Assembly: GCA_014379785.1 (NCBI GenBank)
Contig: JACMLD010000480.1
Span: 1 to 7,104 of the forward strand
DNA length: 7,104 nucleotides
Direction: 5' to 3'
Origin: Chitinophagaceae bacterium
GTDB taxonomy: Bacteria; Bacteroidota; Bacteroidia; Chitinophagales; Chitinophagaceae
Below, piece after piece: positions 1 to 6,052 of this stretch. The notes below the pieces were generated by a model. The model saw nothing but the letters and a program-made list of their open reading frames with translations. It made no database searches and was not told the origin of the DNA. The position numbers were made by a program, and so were the translations under genes. The stretch's first letter is position 1. Every line of letters starts with the position of its first letter.

Positions 1-2024
1 TCAGAACGGCCCACGCCGCTGTTGTTTCCAAGCGTACCGTAAGACACCCTTACTTTACCGCTGGTGAGATATCTGTCGAGGAATGAAAGGAATTTTTCTT
101 CTGTGAATCTCCATCCGATTGCTACGGAAGGAAAGAATCCGTACTGATTACCCGGCAGAAATCTGGAGGATCCATCCACCCGGAAATTCGCTTCCAGCAG
201 GTATTTGCTGAAGGCTGTATAATTGAGACGGCCAACATACGACTGAAGTCCTTCAGTGCTGGAGTTTCCTCTTGTGCTCTGAATGGTTGTAAGCGCCGCA
301 TCGATTTCGGTAAGTGAAGGATGGAAACGGTCGTTACGGCCGCTGCCCTGGAAACGATCGTACCAGTATTCTTCGCTGTAGTTAAACATGGCAGAGACTT
401 CATGATTAACGCCAAGCTTTGTATTGTAATTGAGACGGCCGTTCATGATGGTCTTGTAACCGGTATTCGTATTGTTTACAATCGGAGCATTTGCACCTAC
501 ATAGGTTCTGCTTCCAAATGAGTTGGTCTGAAAGTTAAAAGCCTGGTTGGGATTGTTTGCGTTGTAGGAGAACTGATTGTAGTAAACCAGACCATAGTCA
601 ACAGTGGCAGTAAGCCCTTTTACCGGCGTCCAGTCGAGGTACATACTTCCATTGGCTTCCTGTCTTGTCTGACGGGTAAGGGTGTTCACATATACTGTAT
701 ACGGATTATATGCCTGAGGATCTTCTCCGTAAGCCATTACACCACCAAATCTGCCCGATACAGGATCATAAGGTGTGATACCTGCAATCGCATACTGCAT
801 ATCAAACCCTGCGGTGTTGGTTGGCGCCGGATCAGTAAAGCCTTCTTCAAGAGCGTACTGGAAATTTGACCAGTTGCCGTTGAACTTCAATCCTGTGTTT
901 ACATTGCTCCGGAGTTTATAATCAAAGTTGAATCTTGCGTTGTATTGTTTATAGGTATTATTGATCTGAAGACCGAGTTCGTCTTTTACACCCACAGAAG
1001 CAAAGAAATTCGATTTTTCACCACCGCCGGAAGCTGAAAGGTTATAGTTTTGAAAAGAACCATTCTGCATGATGATATTCCACCAGTCGGTATTTGGATA
1101 TCTGAGTGGGTCAATCAGTCCCAGGGCCATCCACTGGTCTACCGTTCCATTTTTAAACAACTGGTTTCCCGGCAGCGTGTTTGTTGCTGCGCGTCTCTGG
1201 TGCAGAGTGATTGCCCTTGGATAGTCAGCCATGAACTGATATCCTTTGGTTGGCGTTTCGAGCGCCATATTGCTCGTAAAGTTGATCGCGGTTTTTTTCA
1301 TGCCCTTACCACTTTTTGTTGTGATAAGAATTACGCCATTCGCAGCCCTTGAACCGTAAACAGATGCCGAAGTCGCGTCTTTCAATACAGAGACACTTTC
1401 AATATCATTTACGTTGATACGGTTGATATCAACATCGGGCATTCCATCAACCACTATCAGGGGGTTGCTGTTGTTTACTGTGCCGAGACCACGAATCAAA
1501 AGCGATGCACCATTTCTTCCCGCCATGCCTGTGTTCTGGACGGCCGACAGACCTGGCACAAGTCCACTCAGACCCGCAGAGATATTCGGAAGCGCCCTGG
1601 CGGTGAGCTTATCGTCTACCATAACGGTTGAGACCGAGCCTACCAGATTCACTTTTTTCTGTCTGCCGTAACCAATCACAACAACATCGTTCAGAGCTGA
1701 CACTCTCAACTGCATGGTAACAGTATACTCAGACTTGTCGTCTACACGGACACTGATCGGATCATGGTTCAATGACGAAAAAATCAGCGTGGCCCCGGGC
1801 GCAGCGCTGATGGTAAATCTTCCAAGGGCATCTGTTTTTGTACCTGTAGAAGACTTTTCAACGAGAACAGTAATGTCAGGAAGCGGAGTACCTGATGTGT
1901 CTCTGACAGTACCTGAAATCGTTTTCAGTTGTGCCATGGAAAGAATGGGAAAAAGAAAGAGTGGGATAAGCAGCTTTAATGCAAATAAGGGAACCTTATT
2001 TCGCGGATAGCGAGTTCTTGGCAT
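1..2024 (-). CDS. SusC/RagA-family TonB-linked outer-membrane protein (N-terminal two thirds, runs off left edge)
   Basis: The frame is open from the ATG at 2024 to the left edge (about 674 codons; SusC proteins are usually near 1000 residues), so the C-terminal barrel lies outside. An in-frame TGA at 2031-2033 precedes the ATG. Residues 1-31 form a signal peptide: basic start, hydrophobic stretch around LLIPLFLFPILS, probable cleavage SMA|Q. A carboxypeptidase-regulatory-like domain follows (about 35-106, with SGTV and DALGRFTI). Next is the family hallmark LNDVVVIGYGRQKK (111-124), then a TonB plug domain (about 125-239) with LIVVDGMP, SVLKDATSASVYGSRAANG and ILITTKSG. The rest is aromatic-rich, barrel-like sequence such as NFRVDGSSRF. 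There is no N-terminal STN domain, so direct anti-sigma signalling is not indicated. Members import oligosaccharides or peptides across the outer membrane with a SusD lipoprotein, expected just left of the window. The substrate is unknown; the divergent dgoK-dgoA pair hints at a galactose-derived or sugar-acid-containing glycan. Confidence 0.95.
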   Translation of the reverse strand, partial: MPRTRYPRNKVPLFALKLLIPLFLFPILSMAQLKTISGTVRDTSGTPLPDITVLVEKSSTGTKTDALGRFTISAAPGATLIFSSLNHDPISVRVDDKSEYTVTMQLRVSALNDVVVIGYGRQKKVNLVGSVSTVMVDDKLTARALPNISAGLSGLVPGLSAVQNTGMAGRNGASLLIRGLGTVNNSNPLIVVDGMPDVDINRINVNDIESVSVLKDATSASVYGSRAANGVILITTKSGKGMKKTAINFTSNMALETPTKGYQFMADYPRAITLHQRRAATNTLPGNQLFKNGTVDQWMALGLIDPLRYPNTDWWNIIMQNGSFQNYNLSASGGGEKSNFFASVGVKDELGLQINNTYKQYNARFNFDYKLRSNVNTGLKFNGNWSNFQYALEEGFTDPAPTNTAGFDMQYAIAGITPYDPVSGRFGGVMAYGEDPQAYNPYTVYVNTLTRQTRQEANGSMYLDWTPVKGLTATVDYGLVYYNQFSYNANNPNQAFNFQTNSFGSRTYVGANAPIVNNTNTGYKTIMNGRLNYNTKLGVNHEVSAMFNYSEEYWYDRFQGSGRNDRFHPSLTEIDAALTTIQSTRGNSSTEGLQSYVGRLNYTAFSKYLLEANFRVDGSSRFLPGNQYGFFPSVAIGWRFTEEKFLSFLDRYLTSGKVRVSYGTLGNNSGVGRS
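1913..1928. promoter_or_regulatory. LacI-type operator-like palindrome inside susC (intragenic copy)
   Basis: CTGAAATCGTTTTCAG is a 16-bp palindrome with a central CG; six of seven half-site pairs are complementary. It covers susC codons 33-38, just after the signal peptide, and differs at one base from the copy at 2077-2092. A central CG flanked by A-rich and T-rich halves is typical of LacI-family operators. An intragenic site could act as an auxiliary operator for looping or as a roadblock. It encodes LKTIS, a common kind of sequence at this point in SusC proteins, so chance through coding constraint is possible. Confidence 0.35.
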
Positions 2025-2059
2025 AAGCAATCAGTTTAAGTGTTTTTAAAACCTTCATC

Positions 2060-2067
2060 CAAATTGA
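2060..2067 (-). promoter_or_regulatory. Possible -7 box for susC
   Basis: On the minus strand this reads TCAATTTG, one mismatch from the Bacteroidota -7 consensus TAnnTTTG, ending 35 bases upstream of the susC ATG. I saw no convincing -33 TTG at the usual distance, so this is a weak candidate. The palindrome at 2077-2092 would lie in its spacer and -33 region, which would fit repression. Confidence 0.22.
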
Positions 2068-2076
2068 TGAAAAAAG

Positions 2077-2092
2077 CTGGAATCGTTTTCAG
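2077..2092. promoter_or_regulatory. LacI-type operator-like palindrome in the susC/dgoK divergent region
   Basis: CTGGAATCGTTTTCAG has a central CG and five of seven complementary half-site pairs. It matches the copy inside susC (1913-1928) at 15 of 16 bases; the two centres are 164 bp apart. It lies 53 bp upstream of the susC start, where a repressor would cover the susC promoter. The regulator and its ligand are unknown; binding by a LacI-family protein is inferred from the shape of the site. Confidence 0.42.
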
Positions 2093-2109
2093 AAACTTGA
2101 ATTTTATTT

Positions 2110-2127
2110 ACTCAAACGTTTTCGGAA
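2110..2127. promoter_or_regulatory. Weaker operator-like site with AAACGTTT core
   Basis: The 8-bp perfect palindrome AAACGTTT (2114-2121) sits in this stretch, and its right side CGTTTTCGGAA resembles CGTTTTCAGAA of the neighbouring site at 2084-2094. The two CG centres are 33 bp apart, close to three helical turns, so bound proteins would face the same side of the DNA. It is less symmetrical than the other two copies. It lies about 40 bp upstream of the dgoK -7 box, so it could serve the dgoK side. Confidence 0.25.
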
Positions 2128-2164
2128 TTGTGTCGGGTAAATCAGGTTTTGGACTTCAAACTAC

Positions 2165-2172
2165 TATCTTTG
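2165..2172 (+). promoter_or_regulatory. Bacteroidota -7 promoter box for dgoK-dgoA
   Basis: TATCTTTG matches TAnnTTTG exactly and ends 20 bases before the dgoK ATG, implying a leader of only about 14 bases. The nearest upstream TTTTG (2147-2151) leaves a 13-bp gap, shorter than the usual 17-23, so the -33 element is not convincing. There is no Shine-Dalgarno sequence between the box and the ATG, which is common in this phylum. Confidence 0.42.
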
Positions 2173-2192
2173 ATCGATAACGACCAACGCCG

Positions 2193-3191
2193 ATGCATCC
2201 GTTTCTCCTGAGTTGCGACTGGGGCTCATCTTCCTTCCGGCTAAAACTTGCCGGATTCGGGAATCAGGAAGTTATTGCAGAAAGCCATTCCACCGATGGC
2301 ATCATTTCGGTTCACAAACGTTTCGCGGCAACGGGAAATGGGAAACCAGACAACCGGCACCAGGTATACCTCGCGATAGTGAAAGATCATATTGATCGGC
2401 TGGAAATGAAAACGGATTTGTCCCTCAAAGGTGCACCACTGCTTATTTCCGGAATGGCAGGTTCTTCTATTGGTATTACCGAACTCAACTACTCCACCCT
2501 CCCTTTTCATCTCGACGGCAGGTCTGTTACATTGGGTTTGATTCCATCTTCTGAAAATTTTCCGTGGGATGTTTGTCTGATTTCGGGAGTCAGTGCAGAC
2601 GCAGATGTGATGCGGGGAGAAGAAACTCAAGTGATCGGGCTTGCCGCTCGTCTGCCGCAGGTTTTGAATCAGGATGCAATTTGTGTTTTGCCGGGAACGC
2701 ATTCCAAACATATCAGCATTGAAGGTGGAAAAATTACCGGCTTCAATACCTATATGACCGGCGAAATTTTCGATTGTATTTCAAATTACAGTTTACTCAA
2801 CAATGCGATTTCGGCGCCGCCCCCCGGCGAAAAATCTGATTCGGAGGAAAAGGAAGGTTTTTTTCAGGGCGTGGAAGAATCCTCCAAAGGCAACCTGCTC
2901 GATAGTCTCTTTACCGTGCGCACAAACCAGCTTTTCAATAAACTGACCAAAACCGCCAATCATTATTACCTGAGCGGACTGCTCATAGGCGCGGAACTGA
3001 ATGCATTAAAGGATTCGGCAGATCGCTCCATCATTCTCGCCTGCGGCGAAAAGCTCAATGAGCTCTACCGTCTTGGTTTTGAATACAAGGGTCTGAGTTC
3101 AAGAACAACATGCATTGATCCGGTTCAGGTAGACAATGCCGTAGTTGCCGGACATTTCAAAATTTTCCAATCAACAGGTAAAATACAATGA
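2193..3191 (+). CDS. dgoK: 2-dehydro-3-deoxygalactonokinase (DgoK family)
   Basis: Cytoplasmic kinase that phosphorylates 2-keto-3-deoxy-D-galactonate with ATP to the 6-phospho form in the De Ley-Doudoroff galactonate pathway. The 332 residues carry family landmarks in order: the N-terminal phosphate-binding motif CDWGSSSFRL (8-17), GMAGSSIGITE (87-97), DADVMRGEETQVIGL (136-150), LPGTHSKH (166-173), GFNTYMTGEIF (183-193), FFQGV (223-227), YLSGLLIGAEL, and a late glycine motif in ILACGEKLNELY. It is about 40 residues longer than the E. coli enzyme; some of this is a charged, proline-rich loop (about 208-222). The ATG at 2193 fits because the phosphate motif begins seven residues later, as in homologues. 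The stop overlaps the next start (ATGA), so the two are probably translationally coupled. The gene is divergent from susC. The substrate is inferred from family; a related 2-keto-3-deoxy sugar acid is possible. Confidence 0.9.
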   Translation: MHPFLLSCDWGSSSFRLKLAGFGNQEVIAESHSTDGIISVHKRFAATGNGKPDNRHQVYLAIVKDHIDRLEMKTDLSLKGAPLLISGMAGSSIGITELNYSTLPFHLDGRSVTLGLIPSSENFPWDVCLISGVSADADVMRGEETQVIGLAARLPQVLNQDAICVLPGTHSKHISIEGGKITGFNTYMTGEIFDCISNYSLLNNAISAPPPGEKSDSEEKEGFFQGVEESSKGNLLDSLFTVRTNQLFNKLTKTANHYYLSGLLIGAELNALKDSADRSIILACGEKLNELYRLGFEYKGLSSRTTCIDPVQVDNAVVAGHFKIFQSTGKIQ

Positions 3192-3817
3192 TCGGGACAG
3201 CAGACACATTTTCGGACCAACTTTTCAGACAGCGCCCCATTGTCGGGATTCTCCGGAATATAGACCCAGGGGCTTATCCCGAATTGCTGTCCAGGTACCA
3301 TGGAGCAGGATTTACTACCATCGAAATAACAATGAATACGACCGACGCCTCCAAAATTATTCGCGAAGCGAGGGATCACTGGACAAGCAGATTGAATATC
3401 GGTGCGGGGACCGTTTGCAATGTTGATGAATTAAAGAGCGCGATAGACGCCGGCGCACAATTCATCGTTACACCTGTGTTAAATCTCGAAGTCATTGAGG
3501 CCTGTGTGAAAGCGGGAATGCCGGTTTTCCCGGGTGCATTCTCTCCTACGGAAATTTACAAAGGCTGGCAGGCCGGTGCCACATTGGTAAAAGTGTTTCC
3601 GGCATCGGTAAACGGTTCACAGTTTATAAAAGAAATGCAGGGACCATTTCCGCAAATTGGTCTGATGGCTGTCGGCGGAGTTGGCGCAGAAAATTTCAGA
3701 TCATTTTTTGATGCCGGTGCTGCGGCAGTTGGTATGGGAAGCAAACTATTCCCACCCAAAATAATTGAATCGCGCAACTGGGATATGCTGTCCGCCCATT
3801 TCAACCAGTTTAACTAG
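3188..3817 (+). CDS. dgoA: 2-keto-3-deoxy-6-phosphogalactonate/gluconate aldolase (KDPG aldolase family)
   Basis: Cytoplasmic class I aldolase that cleaves a 2-keto-3-deoxy-6-phospho sugar acid into pyruvate and glyceraldehyde-3-phosphate. At 209 residues it has the normal length of this TIM-barrel family. Visible landmarks: PIVGILRN (17-24), EITMNT with the catalytic acid/base Glu46, IGAGTV (71-76), IVTPV (93-97), the FPGAFSPTE loop (114-122), LVKVFPAS with the Schiff-base Lys135 (133-140), and the phosphate-binding MAVGGV and GMGSKLF segments. Position 50 is Asn (EITMN) where E. coli Eda has Arg (EVTLR); as I recall, E. coli DgoA also has Asn there (EIPLN). With the overlapping dgoK this favours a KDPGal (DgoA) role over Eda, though dual specificity is possible. 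The ATG shares four bases with the dgoK stop; a weak AGG lies upstream. Its end overlaps the opposing gene by 8 bp, leaving no room for a separate terminator. Confidence 0.9.
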   Translation: MIGTADTFSDQLFRQRPIVGILRNIDPGAYPELLSRYHGAGFTTIEITMNTTDASKIIREARDHWTSRLNIGAGTVCNVDELKSAIDAGAQFIVTPVLNLEVIEACVKAGMPVFPGAFSPTEIYKGWQAGATLVKVFPASVNGSQFIKEMQGPFPQIGLMAVGGVGAENFRSFFDAGAAAVGMGSKLFPPKIIESRNWDMLSAHFNQFN

Positions 3818-4364
3818 GCTTCAACTCACGCATATATTTTTGAAAGACATCAAAGGGTACCGGTATCATTTGCGTGCGGTCCGGAAGTCCATGGCCTGAT
3901 GGGCCCACAAACAATGGAATTGGAACCAGAGCCGCTGCTCCGCGATCTTCAATGTTGATCCTGACGGGCTTCATCACAGAGCGGTTTACACTGATGCTGA
4001 AATCCTGCCACCCGAACAAATAAGAGGATCCGCAGTTTTTGCAGGTCCGCAGCTCGGAATTGGCTTCCCCCGGATTGCTCACCGGCTGCGAAGCAAAAAA
4101 CTGTGAACTGATGCCAATCAGGCATTCGGTTTCGCTCACCGCGAAAGCTTTCCGGTAGTCGGTACAGTCTATTCCTATCATCTGCCGGAAACGTGGAAAG
4201 GCACAATAACAGGAAATTGATTTGTAATATGCAATGGTTTCATTGAGAAAGTTCCATAATACCGTTTCACGATCTTCAAATGTTTGACTGCCGCGATGGT
4301 TGCCTGGAGGTGAAGACGCCGTCATCACCGGTTTGCTGCCGAATAATTTTTGAAAAAGGTTCAT
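3810..4364 (-). CDS. Hypothetical protein with CxC and CxxC cysteine pairs
   Basis: I do not recognise this 184-residue protein. It begins MNLFQKLFG, has no signal peptide or membrane segment, and is probably cytoplasmic. Cysteines lie at 52 and 54 (CYC), 67, 81, and 108 and 111 (TCKNCGSSYLFGW). The last pair looks like half of a zinc ribbon or a metal/redox site, but no second CxxC follows. The C-terminal third is proline- and hydrophobic-rich (VPIPLFVGPSGHGLP) and ends in a mixed helix (FDVFQKYMREL). It is likely real: it fills an otherwise empty gap, the frame is open throughout, and its stop overlaps the convergent aldolase stop by only 8 bp. It starts 69 bp after the SulP stop on the same strand, so it could be read through from the SulP unit or have its own promoter in the AT-rich gap. 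I found no good promoter or ribosome-binding site. Function is unassigned. Confidence 0.72.
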   Translation of the reverse strand: MNLFQKLFGSKPVMTASSPPGNHRGSQTFEDRETVLWNFLNETIAYYKSISCYCAFPRFRQMIGIDCTDYRKAFAVSETECLIGISSQFFASQPVSNPGEANSELRTCKNCGSSYLFGWQDFSISVNRSVMKPVRINIEDRGAAALVPIPLFVGPSGHGLPDRTQMIPVPFDVFQKYMRELKPS

Positions 4365-4433
4365 AAGTAAATTATCAATAAAAATATTGACAACAACCTA
4401 TGAACCTCTTAAATAAACAGTAACCGGTTGGTA

Positions 4434-6008
4434 TTAGTGTGCAGAAGGAGCAGAAAACGCCGGCTCGATAAAGTTTACTGTCTCTACGATTATATTTTTT
4501 CTTTTTGATTCAATTTTAAAATCCTGAATCAATTCAACTACATCATAGGCGATGGACTTTGAATGACTGCAGTCAATGATAACTGTTGAATTGTTTGGCA
4601 ACGCGTCTAATTCCTTGATCACGCTTGCCTTGTTAAAGAAAGACACTTCCTCGGCAAGCACGATATGATGTACCTCGCGACCTTCCTTGGTCGTGACCAC
4701 ATCCTTCATATGGTGTGAGTTTCTGTAGCTATGACGGAGCGTATAGAAAATACCAAATAAGATACCGACGGTTATACCTTTCAGCAGGTCGGTGGCAATG
4801 ATGGCGACAACGGTTGCCACAAATGGAATGAACTGTTCCCAACCGAGCTTATACATTTGATAAAACAGGGAAGGCTTTGCCAGTTTATAACCCACCATGA
4901 GGAGTACGGCCGCAAGACTAGCCAGCGGGATCATATTGAGAAAGCTTGCAATAGTGATCGCACTTAAAAGTAACCAGATACCATGCAAAACAGCCGAAGC
5001 CTTTGACTTTGCTCCGAAAGTGATATTGGCCGAGCTGCGCACGATCACCTGGGTAATCGGCAAACCGCCAATCATGCCGGAAAGAATATTTCCTAACCCC
5101 TGCGCCTTGAGTTCGCGATTTGGTGGAGTGGTCCATTTGATCGGGTCAAGTTTGTCGGTTGCCTCAACACTCAGCAGTGTTTCAAGACTACCCACAATTG
5201 CAATCACAGCCCCAACCTGGTACACCTTCCAATTTGACAAAGCCGTAAAATCCGGAAGGGTGAACTGACTGAAGAAATCACCAACGGTAGAAGGCACGGG
5301 CAGTCTTACTACCTGATCCGCATCCAGATGATATGGCAGAGTGCCCTTCTGATAAAGATAATTCATGACGATGCCCAGGATAACCACCACAATCGGCCCT
5401 TGCAGGAGTTGAAAAATCTTGTGTTTCTTCGATAACACTTTATCCCACAAAATCAGAATGGCCAGGGAAACGACAGCTATGATCAAGGCACCAGGGGTAA
5501 CATATTCAAATGCTTTCCCAATAGCAGTAAATGTATTTTCTCCATCCGCCTGAATAAATTCATCATCACCTTCCACGTCTTTGTCCCATCCCAACGCGTG
5601 AGGAATCTGTTTAAGAATGATCAGCAACCCGATACCTGTAAGCATTCCTTTGATGACGGAAGAGGGAAAGAAATAACCGATGAACCCAGCCTTTAGATAT
5701 CCGAGGGCAATTTGAAGGATTCCGGCAAAGACCACGGCAAGCAAAAAATGTTCGTACTTGCCATTGAATGTTGTGGTAATGGCCGTGAGAACGATGACTG
5801 CAAGTCCTGCAGCGGGACCGCTCACACCGAGTCTCGAGCCGCTGGCCATGCCAACTACGATACCGCCAACTATACCGGCGATGATACCAGAAAATAAGGG
5901 AGCGCCCGACGCGAGCGCAATACCCAGGCAAAGAGGCAAAGCCACAAAAAATACTACAATACTTGCCGGAAGATCATTTTTGATTTCTTTGAAAATACTC
6001 TGTTTCAT
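4434..6008 (-). CDS. SulP-family (SLC26) anion permease with C-terminal STAS domain, possible bicarbonate transporter
   Basis: Inner-membrane anion transporter of 524 residues, a normal SulP length. The first helix region (about 13-36, LPASIVVFFVALPLCLGIAL) leads to the substrate-site motif LGVSGPAAGLAVIVL (60-74). Later landmarks are FFPSSVIKGMLTGIG (113-126), VGSLETLLSVEATDKLDP (272-289), NRELKAQGLGN (297-307), and SGMIGGLPITQVIVRSSANI (310-329). Many hydrophobic helices run to about 424, followed by a cytoplasmic STAS domain (about 438-515) with STVIIDCSHSKSIAYDV. This sequence type is the Bacteroidota/proteobacterial subgroup often found near carbonic anhydrases and suspected to carry bicarbonate; sulfate or another anion cannot be excluded. 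It starts 44 bp after the stop of the NuoL-like gene on the same strand, so the two are likely one transcript, which favours an ion-coupled inorganic-carbon role. No clear Shine-Dalgarno sequence precedes the ATG, and no terminator hairpin was found after the stop. Confidence 0.9.
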   Translation of the reverse strand: MKQSIFKEIKNDLPASIVVFFVALPLCLGIALASGAPLFSGIIAGIVGGIVVGMASGSRLGVSGPAAGLAVIVLTAITTTFNGKYEHFLLAVVFAGILQIALGYLKAGFIGYFFPSSVIKGMLTGIGLLIILKQIPHALGWDKDVEGDDEFIQADGENTFTAIGKAFEYVTPGALIIAVVSLAILILWDKVLSKKHKIFQLLQGPIVVVILGIVMNYLYQKGTLPYHLDADQVVRLPVPSTVGDFFSQFTLPDFTALSNWKVYQVGAVIAIVGSLETLLSVEATDKLDPIKWTTPPNRELKAQGLGNILSGMIGGLPITQVIVRSSANITFGAKSKASAVLHGIWLLLSAITIASFLNMIPLASLAAVLLMVGYKLAKPSLFYQMYKLGWEQFIPFVATVVAIIATDLLKGITVGILFGIFYTLRHSYRNSHHMKDVVTTKEGREVHHIVLAEEVSFFNKASVIKELDALPNNSTVIIDCSHSKSIAYDVVELIQDFKIESKRKNIIVETVNFIEPAFSAPSAH

Positions 6009-6052
6009 ACAAATGCTTTCTGATTCTTTTTTAGTAAAATATTTAGGTTTTT

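Noticed and set aside
1050..2010. Plus-strand open frames at 1050-1352, 1414-1671 and 1714-2010
   Set aside because: They lie opposite the continuous susC frame, whose translation shows clear signal peptide, CarboxypepD_reg and plug motifs. They have no recognisable motifs and are antisense shadows.
2147..2172. TTTTG at 2147-2151 as the -33 element for the dgoK -7 box
   Set aside because: The 13-bp gap to TATCTTTG is well short of the 17-23 bp typical of Bacteroidota promoters.
2554..2565. GAAAATTTTC palindrome in dgoK as another operator copy
   Set aside because: Its centre is AT rather than CG and it lacks the CTG/CAG ends, so it does not match the other sites; it is probably chance in coding sequence.
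2241..2711. 156-codon minus-strand frame within dgoK
   Set aside because: It is antisense to the well-supported DgoK motifs and its translation has no family features.
4422..4429. AACCGGTT palindrome in the gap after the SulP stop, considered as a terminator
   Set aside because: The 8-bp palindrome has no loop, its flanks do not extend the stem, and no T-run follows on the minus strand.
4897..5268. 123-codon plus-strand frame within the SulP gene
   Set aside because: It is antisense to the conserved SulP segment containing NRELKAQGLGN and SSAN, so it is a shadow.
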